Assembly: GCA_000018565.1 (NCBI GenBank)
Contig: CP000875.1
Span: 6,029,199-6,093,198 of the forward strand
Source of the DNA: Herpetosiphon aurantiacus DSM 785
GTDB taxonomy: Bacteria; Chloroflexota; Chloroflexia; Chloroflexales; Herpetosiphonaceae
DNA length: 64,000 bases
Reading direction: 5' to 3'
Shown: positions 17,464 to 25,654 of the stretch, piece by piece
Layout of the letters: each line of letters begins with the position of its first letter
Numbering within the stretch: the first letter of the stretch is position 1
Notes under the pieces: generated by a model
Database searches by the model: none
The model's input: the letters and a program-made list of their open reading frames with translations, nothing else
What the model was told of the DNA's origin: nothing
Translations under genes and position numbers: made by a program

Positions 17464-17871
17464 ATGCAAACGCCAACTAAACGCACTTCCCACAGCGTGT
17501 ACAACCTTAACTATCATTTGGTGTTTGTTACCAACTATCGGCATTGCGTTCTTAAGGGACGCATTGCCGATCACCGCAAGGCAGTCATCCTAACAATCTG
17601 CACCCGCTCTGGTTGGGAGCAATGAGCCCTTGAAGTGATGCCCGATCATGTGCATGGGTTTCGCTCAGCACCGCCCACAACCGCGCCCATGGTGATTGGG
17701 AAGACGTTGAAACGCATCCTTGCGGTGGATGTGTTTCGCACCTTCCTAACGCTGAAACGTCGCCATTTTTGGGGTAGTGGACTCTGGACAGACGGTTATT
17801 ACTATGGTTCGGCGGGAACGGTTTCCGCCCAAACCATCGCCATGGATATCGCCAACCAAAAGGAAGTCTAA
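17464..17871 (+). pseudogene. tnpA: IS200/IS605-type TnpA (Y1 HUH transposase) with one in-frame stop
   Basis: Reading from ATG 17464 gives MQTPTKRTSHSVYNLNYHLV..., a TGA at codon 55 (17626-17628), and then in the same frame ALEVMPDHVHGFRSAPPTTAPMVIGKTLKR... to a TAA at 17871. The HUH pair (DHVH) and the catalytic Tyr region (WTDGYYYGSAGTVS) are present. Total length of about 135 codons is normal for the family. A single nonsense codon is thus the only obvious lesion, so loss of transposition is recent, or the stop is sometimes read through. tnpB begins 2 bases later. Confidence 0.85.
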
Positions 17872-17873
17872 TC

Positions 17874-18989
17874 ATGCGAACGCTGACCCGTTGCTATAAA
17901 TATCGCCTGTATCCTGCCACTGACCAACAAAACACCTTGGTACAGTGGGCGGGTTGCCGACGATTTGTCTGGAATTGGGCATTGCACTGCAAGCAAACCC
18001 ACTACCAAGCAACGGGTCAACGGCTGAGCTATCAACGGCTTGCGGCGATGTTGGTTGATCTGAAACGTCAGCCCAAAACGGCATTTTTGCGTGATTGCCA
18101 TTCGCAACCCTTGCAACAAGCGCTGATGGATTTAGAAACGGCCTTTACTCACTTTTTTGCCAAACGGGCGAAGTATCCCCGTTTCAAAGCACGCAAAGTC
18201 ACACCGCATAGCCTCCGCTTCCCGCAAGGCGTGGTCGTCGTTGATGAACACACCATCAGCGTGCCAAAAATCGGGCTGATGCAGGCGATCATTCATCGCC
18301 CACTGCTGGGAACAGCAAAGGGCGCAACGATCAAACAAGACGCAACGGGTGCATGGTGGGTCGTTTTTGTTTGCCACATCAACCGCCCTGATGTTTTGCT
18401 AACTACTGATAATCCTGTGGGCATTGATGTGGGACTTGAATCCTTCACTACCCTGTCAACGGGAGAGAAAACTACACCGCCCAAATTCTACCGTCGAAGC
18501 CAAAAGAAACTTGCCCGTGCTCAGCGGAAACTCTCACGCGCCCAAAAGGGCAGCAACAACCGCTTGAAAGCTCGTAAGCACGTTGCCAAAATTCACCAGA
18601 AAATTAGCAACCAACGCGCCGATTGGCTGCATAAGCATGCGTTGGGGATCGTTCGCCAATTTGATGTGGTGTGCATTGAAGACCTGAATCTCAAAGGCCT
18701 TGCGAAAACCAAGCTGGCCAAATCATTCAGTGATGCCGCCCTGAGTACCTTCATGCAGATGTTACACGATAAAGCGGAATGGCACGGACGGCGAGTGATT
18801 AAGGTTGGGCGGTTCTACGCCTCATCAAAAACCTGCCATCACTGCCAAACGAAAACCGCCTTGATGCTATCAGATCGCGTGTGGACATGCCCCACCTGTG
18901 GCACGATCCATGATCGCGATAGGAATGCGGCGATCAACATCGTGCACGAAGGAATACGCCTGCTTGCCGTTGGGACGACGGAAAGCTAA
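17874..18989 (+). CDS. tnpB: TnpB RNA-guided nuclease (IS200/IS605 family)
   Basis: 371 residues. The N terminus RCYKYRLYPATDQQNTL...FVWNWAL is the usual HTH/OrfB start. The RuvC acidic residues are intact: Asp185 (GIDVGLES), Glu269 (CIEDLNLKGL) and Asp in HDRDRNAAINI (347/349). The zinc ribbon has Cys321, 324, 339 and 342. TnpB proteins cut DNA guided by an omega RNA derived from the element's right end, which here would overlap the 3' end of the gene up to about 19079. It is likely to be expressed from the promoter at 16725-16753. With all catalytic residues kept while tnpA is broken, this may be under selection independent of transposition. Confidence 0.93.
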   Translation: MRTLTRCYKYRLYPATDQQNTLVQWAGCRRFVWNWALHCKQTHYQATGQRLSYQRLAAMLVDLKRQPKTAFLRDCHSQPLQQALMDLETAFTHFFAKRAKYPRFKARKVTPHSLRFPQGVVVVDEHTISVPKIGLMQAIIHRPLLGTAKGATIKQDATGAWWVVFVCHINRPDVLLTTDNPVGIDVGLESFTTLSTGEKTTPPKFYRRSQKKLARAQRKLSRAQKGSNNRLKARKHVAKIHQKISNQRADWLHKHALGIVRQFDVVCIEDLNLKGLAKTKLAKSFSDAALSTFMQMLHDKAEWHGRRVIKVGRFYASSKTCHHCQTKTALMLSDRVWTCPTCGTIHDRDRNAAINIVHEGIRLLAVGTTES

Positions 18990-19079
18990 AACGCTGCTCG
19001 AGATGGTGTAAATCCAGCGAAACGTTGGTAGCTGTCGTTGAAGGCAGAAGCCACGCCCCTCGTGGGCGTGGTAGTTCAC
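18990..19079 (+). mobile_element. Right end of the IS605-type element, with probable omega-RNA 3' region
   Basis: Downstream of tnpB is a hairpin, CCACGCCC (19051-19058), loop CTCGT, GGGCGTGG (19064-19071), followed by TAGTTCAC ending at 19079. A short hairpin a few bases from a terminal TTCAC-like tetra/pentanucleotide is how IS605-type right ends look. The boundary is inferred from this pattern. The nitroreductase stop codon (19076-19078, minus strand) falls inside the presumed end. Confidence 0.65.
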
Positions 19080-19630
19080 TCTTTCCAAGTCGTTTTGCTT
19101 TGCCAATCGCTACGAGCCAAAGGCTTGGGCGTAACCGCAGGTTTGCCAACATACAAAAAGCCCAACAGTTTGGTTGGGGCTTCAAAACCAACAGTCTTGG
19201 CAACAATTTCGTGCGTGCCAATCGGGCCACTCGACCATTTAGCGGCTAAACCAAGCTGCGCCGCCATCAGGTGGGCATTTTGTACGGCCATGGCAACGGC
19301 AGCCAATTCTTCCCATTCAGGATTTTTGGGCTGTGGCTGCATGCCAAGGGCAATCCAAACCGGAGCCATCCAAACTTTATCGCGCTGTTTGGCCTCTTGA
19401 AATGGGTCGCCTTGGGCTGCGGCAACCAGCGCCGCACCTAATTCGGCACGAGCTTCGCCGCTATAAACCACAAAGCGCCAAGGCTCGGTCACGCCGTGGC
19501 TGGGAGCCAAGGTTGCTGCTTGTAAAATTAATTCAATTGCCGAGCGCTCGATTGGCTCAGGAGAAACTTCTTTCAAACCATATGATCGGCGTTGGGCCAA
19601 AAAAGCCAAAACCTCGTTGCTGGTTGCCAT
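19076..19630 (-). CDS. Nitroreductase-family flavoprotein
   Basis: 184 residues from ATG 19630 (MATSNEVLAFLAQRRSYGLKEV), with a GAGG site upstream; a TTG at 19636 is less likely. The nitroreductase family segments are present: RRSYGLKEVSPEPI, LAPSHGVTEPWRFVV for FMN contact, and GTHEIVAKTVGFEAPTKLLGFLYVGKPA. It would reduce nitro or quinone-like compounds with NAD(P)H. The last codons and the stop abut the IS605-type right end, so its C terminus may have been set by the insertion. Confidence 0.85.
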   Translation of the reverse strand: MATSNEVLAFLAQRRSYGLKEVSPEPIERSAIELILQAATLAPSHGVTEPWRFVVYSGEARAELGAALVAAAQGDPFQEAKQRDKVWMAPVWIALGMQPQPKNPEWEELAAVAMAVQNAHLMAAQLGLAAKWSSGPIGTHEIVAKTVGFEAPTKLLGFLYVGKPAVTPKPLARSDWQSKTTWKE

Positions 19631-19678
19631 TACCAAACCTCACGAACTAAAATCAGTTGCTGTAAAGAGTAGCATGAA

Positions 19679-20179
19679 TCAGTGATCATGCGATTTCCAG
19701 CCAAAGGCTTGGGCTTCCCAACTTAGCAAATCGCCTTCGATATGCTCTTGGCAACCAAACTGCTCAAGCATCAACATAATTTGGGCACGATGATGCATGC
19801 TATGGGTAATTAAATGGCCAATCGTCCCGCCATAAGTTTTTTGCATTGGCGGATCATCCAGTACATCGCTATACACTGCATCCCAGCGTTGCTCACGGCT
19901 GATCGTGCGGGCGATTGCAGCAAAATCGCGGCCTGCATTGCTCAAGCGTTGCAGCAAGCCCTCGATCGAGTTATCAGTTAAATCGCGCACAGGCCGTTCG
20001 GCCATCAGATCGCACCAACTTTCCATGTTTTCGATGATATGCTCAAAACATTCGCGTAAACTCCGCTGATCGATGGCAAACTGCTGATCGAGTTGGGCTG
20101 AGCTGAGGCTTTGCGCTTGCAGTAATAATTGACGAGTCGTCCAAACATCGTGGCCAAGCAAACGATCTAACAAATCCAT
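19679..20179 (-). CDS. DinB-family protein (metal-binding four-helix bundle)
   Basis: 166 residues from ATG 20179 (MDLLDRLLGHDVWTTRQLL) with an AAGGATG ribosome site. The fold's conserved histidines are visible in ECFEHIIENMESW and in GHLITHSMHHRAQIM. DinB/YfiT proteins bind a divalent metal and include thiol transferases and stress proteins. It is immediately upstream of the nitroreductase on the same strand (gap about 48 bases), so the two may be co-expressed. Exact activity unknown. Confidence 0.85.
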   Translation of the reverse strand: MDLLDRLLGHDVWTTRQLLLQAQSLSSAQLDQQFAIDQRSLRECFEHIIENMESWCDLMAERPVRDLTDNSIEGLLQRLSNAGRDFAAIARTISREQRWDAVYSDVLDDPPMQKTYGGTIGHLITHSMHHRAQIMLMLEQFGCQEHIEGDLLSWEAQAFGWKSHDH

Positions 20180-20280
20180 CACACATCCTTTAACTGAATT
20201 CATCCGAATAAAGAGTATACAGCACAGATGTATCATTACTTTAGCAGGCAAGTGGCAGATTTCGCCGAACTACGGCCATC

Positions 20281-20289
20281 TGCTATACT
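20281..20289 (+). promoter_or_regulatory. Extended -10 promoter for the DUF402-GT2-DUF2270-GH57-PP2C operon
   Basis: TGC directly precedes TATACT (20284-20289), an extended -10 element. The transcript would start near 20297, about 30 bases before the first ATG. No good -35 was seen. Confidence 0.5.
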
Positions 20290-20325
20290 GTAGGGATAGA
20301 AAGCCACCTGCATTTAGGGAAGACC

Positions 20326-20961
20326 ATGATGGATAAGCTCCCACATACGTTTTATCGCCGCCGTTTTGTTGATGGTCGCCATCATGTGTTCCATTCGTAT
20401 GGATTCGGGCGGGTTGTCCGCAACGATGCTGAGTTGTTAGTCTATGATTGGTCGCTTGGTACGCCGCAACGGATTACCGATACGCTGGGTTGGGGCAGCG
20501 ATGCGCCGCGCACGCGTTTGTTTGATCAACGAGCTTCTCGCGCCTTTGGGCGTTCGTGGTGGTGGCGTTCACGACCACTCAACATCACCAGCATGTATGA
20601 TGAACGCGGCAATTTGATTGTGCAACGCATCGATTTTGCCAGCAAAGCTATGGATATTAGCGGCAGCTTTTACCAAACCGATCTCTACCTCGATTGTTTT
20701 GTCGCCGCCAATGGCACAACCCACGTCGTTGAAGATGAAGATGAAGTGATCGAGGCCGAGGAAGTTGGTTTGCTCAGCCAAGCTCAACGAGTGATGATTG
20801 AAACAGAGCTCGATACAGTGCGCAATTTGCTGCGTAATGGCACATGGCTGAGTTGGCTCGAAGCCGCCGCTGGCGCACCATTTGATCGCACATTTTTGCC
20901 CAAAGCTCGTAACTACGATGGTTTTTGGCAATCGCGGGCGAGCTATTGGCCGGAGGATTAA
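20326..20961 (+). CDS. DUF402-family protein (FomD-like nucleotide phosphohydrolase fold)
   Basis: 211 residues. The DUF402 core is recognisable: NLIVQRIDFASKAMDISGSFYQTDLYLDCFVAANGTTHVVEDEDEV, then GLLSQAQRVMIETELDTV. Acidic metal-binding residues occur at the expected places (DLYLD, EDEDE). Characterised relatives hydrolyse nucleoside diphosphates or CMP conjugates. ATG 20326 and ATG 20329 both fit the AGGGA ribosome site. It is the first gene of a tightly packed operon that runs to 24899. Confidence 0.75.
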   Translation: MMDKLPHTFYRRRFVDGRHHVFHSYGFGRVVRNDAELLVYDWSLGTPQRITDTLGWGSDAPRTRLFDQRASRAFGRSWWWRSRPLNITSMYDERGNLIVQRIDFASKAMDISGSFYQTDLYLDCFVAANGTTHVVEDEDEVIEAEEVGLLSQAQRVMIETELDTVRNLLRNGTWLSWLEAAAGAPFDRTFLPKARNYDGFWQSRASYWPED

Positions 20962-20962
20962 C

Positions 20963-21889
20963 ATGGCGCTCGATTGTAGTGTCGTGATTATTTCATGGAA
21001 TGTGGCAGATTTGTTGCGCCAATGTTTGGACTCGATCAGCCAATCGCTAGCAGGCAGCAACTATAGCTACGAAGTGATTGTGGTCGATAATGCTTCGCAC
21101 GACGATTCGGTGATGATGGTGCGCCAAGCATTCCCCAAGGTTCAAATCATCGAAACGGGAGCCAATTTAGGCTATGCGGGCGGGGTCAATATTGGGGTCG
21201 ATGCAGCCCAAGGCCAATGGATTTTGGTGCTCAACCCTGATACTGTGATGCAAGCCGAGGCAATTCCTCAGTTGCTGGATTGGGCGCAACAGCAGCCCAC
21301 TGCCAGCGTGATTGGCCCGCAACTGCGCTACCCCGATGGCTCAATTCAATCGTCGCGGCGACGACTACCCACCAAAGCTAGTTATTTTTTTGAAAGTACC
21401 ATCCTCGAACGCTGGTGGCCTAACAATCCTTGGGCGCTGGCCTATCGCTGTGCCGATCAACCCGATGATCAGCCGCAACAGGTCGAATGGCTCATGGGCG
21501 CGGCCTTATTAGTGCGTAAATCGGCAATCGAGCAAGCCGGCTTGATGGATCGACGCTTCTGGATGTATTCAGAGGAAGTTGATTGGCAAGCTCGCTTGGG
21601 ACGTTTTGGGCCAATTTGGTATGTGCCGCAAGCAGTGATCATACATCACGAAGGCAAATCCAGCGAACAAGCGCCAGCGCGTAAACATTTGGCCTTCCAA
21701 GAATCCAAATTGCGCTATGCTTCGCTATACGAAGGGCCAATATTCGCCACCTGTTTACACTTTTTCTTGGCCAGCAGCTACCTATATGAGCTAGCAGTTG
21801 AGAGTGTTAAATGGCTGCTTGGGCATAAACGCGAGCTACGTTGGCAGCGCATGCAGATTTATTGGCAGGTGTTGCGCCATTTTGGCTAG
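20963..21889 (+). CDS. Family 2 glycosyltransferase (rhamnosyltransferase-like)
   Basis: 308 residues from ATG 20963 (MALDCSVVIISWNVADLLRQCLDSI) with a perfect GGAGG site. GT-A fold motifs are VIISWN, VIVVDNASHDDS, TGANLGYAGGVNIG and the DxD-like LNPDTVM. An acceptor-side MYSEEVDWQARL follows GAALLVRKSAIEQAG. This resembles the WbbL group that adds sugars to polysaccharides or lipids at the inner membrane face. It starts one base after the DUF402 stop. Confidence 0.88.
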   Translation: MALDCSVVIISWNVADLLRQCLDSISQSLAGSNYSYEVIVVDNASHDDSVMMVRQAFPKVQIIETGANLGYAGGVNIGVDAAQGQWILVLNPDTVMQAEAIPQLLDWAQQQPTASVIGPQLRYPDGSIQSSRRRLPTKASYFFESTILERWWPNNPWALAYRCADQPDDQPQQVEWLMGAALLVRKSAIEQAGLMDRRFWMYSEEVDWQARLGRFGPIWYVPQAVIIHHEGKSSEQAPARKHLAFQESKLRYASLYEGPIFATCLHFFLASSYLYELAVESVKWLLGHKRELRWQRMQIYWQVLRHFG

Positions 21890-21892
21890 GCT

Positions 21893-21920
21893 TTGACATT
21901 TACCCATGGCCTCGTATAAT
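21893..21920 (+). promoter_or_regulatory. Internal promoter before the DUF2270 gene
   Basis: TTGACA (21893-21898), 16-base spacer, TATAAT (21915-21920). The expected transcript start falls at about 21927, which is itself the A of an in-frame ATG, suggesting a leaderless message. Confidence 0.65.
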
Positions 21921-22682
21921 GCCTATATGCGACCTTCACGTTCGGCCCAACAGGCAGCCCCCCCAGCAGCGATGGTTCATCTCTACCGTGGTTTGATGGA
22001 TCGCGCAGTGACATGGCGTTCGCGGATCGATACGCCAACCAACTGGGCGGTGGCAATTACGGGTACTGTTTCGAGTTTTGTACTGGGCGATGCCAATCAT
22101 CATCATGCAGTTGTGCTGTTAACAATTGTCTTCTGTATGGGCTTTTGGTTCATTGAGGCACGGCGCTATCGCTATTACGATTTATGGGCAACTTGGGTTC
22201 GCATCCTCGAAACTGATTATTATGTACCATTGCTTGGTCAAAACACCCTCGCAGTTGATCAATATTGGCATAAATTGCTGCTGACCGATATGAACACACC
22301 GCATTTTAAGATCACAACTTTAGAAGCCTTGGGGCGACGGTTACGCCACAATTACATGGCGATTTTTCTGTTTTTGCTGTTTATTTGGCTGCTCAAGCTG
22401 ATGATTCATCCGCAAATTACCAATCGGCCCTCGCTCGAAACCTTTATCTACGATGCGAGTTTAGGGCCATTCAACGGTAAATTTGTCATTTTATCGGTCT
22501 TAGGGTTTTATGCGCTCTTGATCATCGTGGCATTAATTACGATTCCCCGTTGGGGTGCTCGCACCGAAATGGTGAGCCACGAACGGGTATTACGGAAGTT
22601 AGCGCTGCCAGAAGCAATGCCAGTGGGGAAAGCCAAACGACGGGGAGGGCGACGCAAATCATATGGAAAAGCCCACGACTGA
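21906..22682 (+). CDS. DUF2270 predicted integral membrane protein
   Basis: Up to 258 residues. The family signature is clear: MVHLYRGLMDRAVTWRSRIDTPTNWAVAITGTV, then EARRYRYYDLWATWVRILETDYYVPLL. About four membrane spans are present (ITGTVSSFVLG, VVLLTIVFCMGFWF, MAIFLFLLFIWLLKLM, FVILSVLGFYALLIIVALI), with a very basic C terminus. ATG 21906 precedes the internal -10 box, so ATG 21927 (MRPSRSAQQ) is the likelier start from that promoter. Its end overlaps the GH57 gene by 20 bases. Function unknown. Confidence 0.82.
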   Translation: MASYNAYMRPSRSAQQAAPPAAMVHLYRGLMDRAVTWRSRIDTPTNWAVAITGTVSSFVLGDANHHHAVVLLTIVFCMGFWFIEARRYRYYDLWATWVRILETDYYVPLLGQNTLAVDQYWHKLLLTDMNTPHFKITTLEALGRRLRHNYMAIFLFLLFIWLLKLMIHPQITNRPSLETFIYDASLGPFNGKFVILSVLGFYALLIIVALITIPRWGARTEMVSHERVLRKLALPEAMPVGKAKRRGGRRKSYGKAHD

Positions 22683-24099
22683 CCAACCAACCGATCTCTG
22701 CATCATTATGCATGCCCATGCGCCGTTTGTGCGCCAACCTGGGCCATCCAGCCATGGCGAAGAAGAGTTACATGGCCTGATGGCCGATTGTTATATTCCG
22801 CTTTTACGCGGCCTCGCCGACTTGATCGAGCAAAATAAAGCGGTCAAAATGGGCTTGGCCATCAGCCCAATTCTGTTGCATCAATTGAATGATCCAGTTG
22901 TGCAAAAGCATATGCTGCATCATCTCGATGAGGCGATTGTTCAGGCCGAGCGGCGGCTTGAAGCAACCAAGGCCGATGAGCACGCAGCCTATCTAGCCCA
23001 ATTTTATTTACAACTGCATCAACGCACCTTACATGTCTTTGAAAAGCAGTGGAGCCGTAATGTTGTAGCCATGACCCGTGAGTTGGTCGAGGCTGAGGCC
23101 TTGGAAGTGCTGGGCCATACGGCAACCTATCCCGTACCACATTTATACGATCGCCCGACTTTGCGCACCCAAGTCGAAATTGGCACGATCGCGCTGATGC
23201 ATTTGCTCGGCCAAACTCCAAGCGTCTTGTGGAGCGCCGAAGATCCAGTTTCGCCAGAGTGGGAGCAGATTCTCAAGCCTTTGGATATGCGGGCCTTGGT
23301 CGGGACTGCCAACCCTGAGTTACGCGGACAAGCCCTTTCGTGGCTTTCCGAAGCTCGTCAAACCGCTGTGATTACGCCCGATCAGCGCTTGCTGACGCAT
23401 ATTCGCTCGGTTGGCTTGGGCTATCCTGGCGATCCGCTATATCGTGCGCCGATGGAAATTCCCATGGATGATGGCATGCTGAGTCGTGATGGCAGCGCCT
23501 ATGATCCATTTTATGCCTATGCGCGGGCGCGGATGCATGCCCGTCACTTCACCGCTGTGCTTAGCGAAACCGCCAGCAACGGCCAGCCCTTAGTGATTGT
23601 GGCTGATATGGAATTATTTGGTAGCGGCTGGTTTGAGGGTGGTTTATGGCTGCGCACGTTGCTCGAAGAATTGCCCAGTCATTTTCGCTTGGTTACGCCT
23701 AGCACCCTGCTCAAACGCCATAAACCTAGCGTGGTTGTGCCGCCACAGCATTTCGCTGGAATTATCGATGGCCGTTTGAGCGCGGCCCATCGCCAATTAC
23801 AAGCGGCGGTAGCGCAATATCCCCAAGCTTATGGCGACCGCGAACAGGTGCTCAACCAAGCTGCCCGTGAATTTTTGCTGGCACAATCAGGCGATTGGGA
23901 TCGCTGGGTTGGTACGCCTGGCGCAGATTATGCCAATGCTCGGCGCAGCGAACACCTGCAAAAATTCGATTGGCTGATGCAGTTATTGCCGCATGAAACC
24001 TTGTTACCAGTTGCCGCCCGTGAATTTGCCGCCTTGCAAGAGCGCGATAATCCTTTTCCAACCCTGAATTATCGTTTGTTTGGGAATTTTGAACGATGA
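22663..24099 (+). CDS. Glycoside hydrolase family 57 protein (alpha-glucan acting)
   Basis: 478 residues. GH57 motifs are in order: MHAHAPFVRQPG (about 16-27), GHTATYPVPHL (about 151-161), SVLWSAEDPVSPEWEQILKPLDMRALVG with candidate nucleophile Glu193, and VIVADMELFGSGWFEGGLWL with candidate acid/base Asp315 and Glu317. GH57 enzymes include amylases, glucanotransferases and branching enzymes; this short, DUF1957-lacking form cannot be assigned a substrate. The gene overlaps DUF2270 upstream by 20 bases and the PP2C-like gene downstream by 4 bases. Confidence 0.82.
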   Translation: MEKPTTDQPTDLCIIMHAHAPFVRQPGPSSHGEEELHGLMADCYIPLLRGLADLIEQNKAVKMGLAISPILLHQLNDPVVQKHMLHHLDEAIVQAERRLEATKADEHAAYLAQFYLQLHQRTLHVFEKQWSRNVVAMTRELVEAEALEVLGHTATYPVPHLYDRPTLRTQVEIGTIALMHLLGQTPSVLWSAEDPVSPEWEQILKPLDMRALVGTANPELRGQALSWLSEARQTAVITPDQRLLTHIRSVGLGYPGDPLYRAPMEIPMDDGMLSRDGSAYDPFYAYARARMHARHFTAVLSETASNGQPLVIVADMELFGSGWFEGGLWLRTLLEELPSHFRLVTPSTLLKRHKPSVVVPPQHFAGIIDGRLSAAHRQLQAAVAQYPQAYGDREQVLNQAAREFLLAQSGDWDRWVGTPGADYANARRSEHLQKFDWLMQLLPHETLLPVAAREFAALQERDNPFPTLNYRLFGNFER

Positions 24100-24899
24100 C
24101 AACCTACACTTGGCTTGGCCACGACCGGCCACATCTTGATACCTTGTTCGTTCAAGACCTCGGGGCGATGGTTTTCGCCAGTTTTGGCGGGGTGGTCGCC
24201 CAAGGTGCTCGGAAAAATGAAGATGCTGCGGCTATTTTCATCGATCCTGCTGGCGGATGGGAATTGGCGGTGGTGATCGATGCTCATCATTCAGCCCAAA
24301 GTGCCCTGTTGATTTTAGAAACCTTGGTTGGAGCCGAAACCCAACTGCGCGAATGTTTGAACCAACCCTTGAATCAAGCCTTTTTTAGCTTGGATCAGGC
24401 TTTACTTGATATCTTTCGTAGCAATCGCTTTCGGGCGCGGTGTGCCGCAATTCAAGGCGAGGCCTCGTGTTTGTTCGTCGCCCGCAAAGATGAATATGTT
24501 TGGTATTGGGCAGTTGGCGATTGCATTGGCTATATTTTTCACCCCAGCATTGCACGGCTGGGCGAGATGCAACTCAACCAACGCCGCTTCTACGAATGGA
24601 TTGGCAATGTCAATACCTGGGATGGCGTGTTGCCTTCGTACTCCACCGGCATTCGTTTGCTTCAACCTGGATTGACCACGATTATGTTAACGACTGATGG
24701 CTTGCTGGAATGTGGCACACGCCCGTTTGAAAACCCAACCACCTTGTATAACGCGGTTTGTTGGGAGCAGCACAGTCTGCCACGAGCTGCCCGTGCCTTG
24801 CTCGAACGAGTCCAAACTGAAGGCGGTCGCGATAGTGCCACTGCCATTTTGTGGCAATTTGATAGCACATGGGCTGGAATTAATCGCGATTTCCGCTAA
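24096..24899 (+). CDS. PP2C-like serine/threonine phosphatase
   Basis: 267 residues. Degenerate but recognisable PP2C motifs: GARKNEDAAAIF (usual R.xNEDA), VVIDAHHSAQSAL (usual DGHGG, so Asp is kept but the Gly residues differ), GEASCLFVARKD, WYWAVGDCIGYIF, LTTDGLLE and GGRDSATAILW. The acidic metal ligands (Asp in NEDA, DAHH, TDG and RDSA) appear present. It is the last gene of the operon; its 3' end overlaps the convergent methyltransferase by 20 bases. It may regulate the glycan genes upstream, which is inference. Confidence 0.78.
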   Translation: MTTYTWLGHDRPHLDTLFVQDLGAMVFASFGGVVAQGARKNEDAAAIFIDPAGGWELAVVIDAHHSAQSALLILETLVGAETQLRECLNQPLNQAFFSLDQALLDIFRSNRFRARCAAIQGEASCLFVARKDEYVWYWAVGDCIGYIFHPSIARLGEMQLNQRRFYEWIGNVNTWDGVLPSYSTGIRLLQPGLTTIMLTTDGLLECGTRPFENPTTLYNAVCWEQHSLPRAARALLERVQTEGGRDSATAILWQFDSTWAGINRDFR

Positions 24900-25593
24900 A
24901 CACATGCGCCAAGCCACCCCAAATTGACTGATGCTCGGCCTGCAAACCAGCTTGTTTGAAGGCTTGCAGTACATGCCTGCCATCACCAAAACGTTGTGCT
25001 AACGGCGCAAGTTGGCGATAGGGATAGCTTGGCGCACCCAAACTACGAGCAAAAAAAGGTACAATCGTTTGCAAATAGATTTGGCCCAAGCTGCTCAACC
25101 ATGAATTGCCTGTACCAACCTCAACCAAGCTAAACCGCCCATTTGGCCGCAACAAACGCCGAATTTCGCCAGCAAAACGCACCAACTCGCTATAACAAAA
25201 AGTTTTTAATCCAAAACAACACACCACCCGATCTAGGCTTTGGCTAGCGAGTTTGTTGGCAAACATATCACAATTGTGCACTTCAATCCGCTCAAGCAAG
25301 ATTGGATATTTCAAGGGTTGCGCTACCAGATCGAGCGCAATCAACGAACCCTGCCCTTGCATTGCCTGCTCCAGCCATGGCCAAGCCTCGCCGCCGCCAC
25401 ACAGCAAATCACCAACAACCATACCTGGCTGAATTTGTGCTGTGGCAACACAACGTTTGCGCCAAGCACTGATAATGCCCAAGCTGCTGAGCGAACTGAC
25501 TTGAGCATAGGAAGGAGCCATTTGTTCAAATAGTGCTTCTAGATCGATGTTGTCAAACTGATCGGCTACGCTATGGCTCGGTACTGAAATCAT
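24880..25593 (-). CDS. Class I SAM-dependent methyltransferase (UbiE-like)
   Basis: 237 residues. SAM-binding motif I reads MVVGDLLCGGGEAWPWLEQA, motif II LIALDLV, and post-motifs VVCCFGLKTFCYSELVRFAGEIRRLLRPNGRFSLVEVG. The overall order matches ubiquinone/menaquinone-type C-methyltransferases, but motif I has Cys in place of the usual Gly/Gly, so the substrate is not assignable. Its final 20 bases overlap the PP2C-like gene on the opposite strand. Confidence 0.85.
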   Translation of the reverse strand: MISVPSHSVADQFDNIDLEALFEQMAPSYAQVSSLSSLGIISAWRKRCVATAQIQPGMVVGDLLCGGGEAWPWLEQAMQGQGSLIALDLVAQPLKYPILLERIEVHNCDMFANKLASQSLDRVVCCFGLKTFCYSELVRFAGEIRRLLRPNGRFSLVEVGTGNSWLSSLGQIYLQTIVPFFARSLGAPSYPYRQLAPLAQRFGDGRHVLQAFKQAGLQAEHQSIWGGLAHVFSGNRD

Positions 25594-25654
25594 CGTGGAA
25601 ACCTCCCAAATACCTGCTTGGTTTCCACGATAGTGCGCGGCTGTTACACCAACG

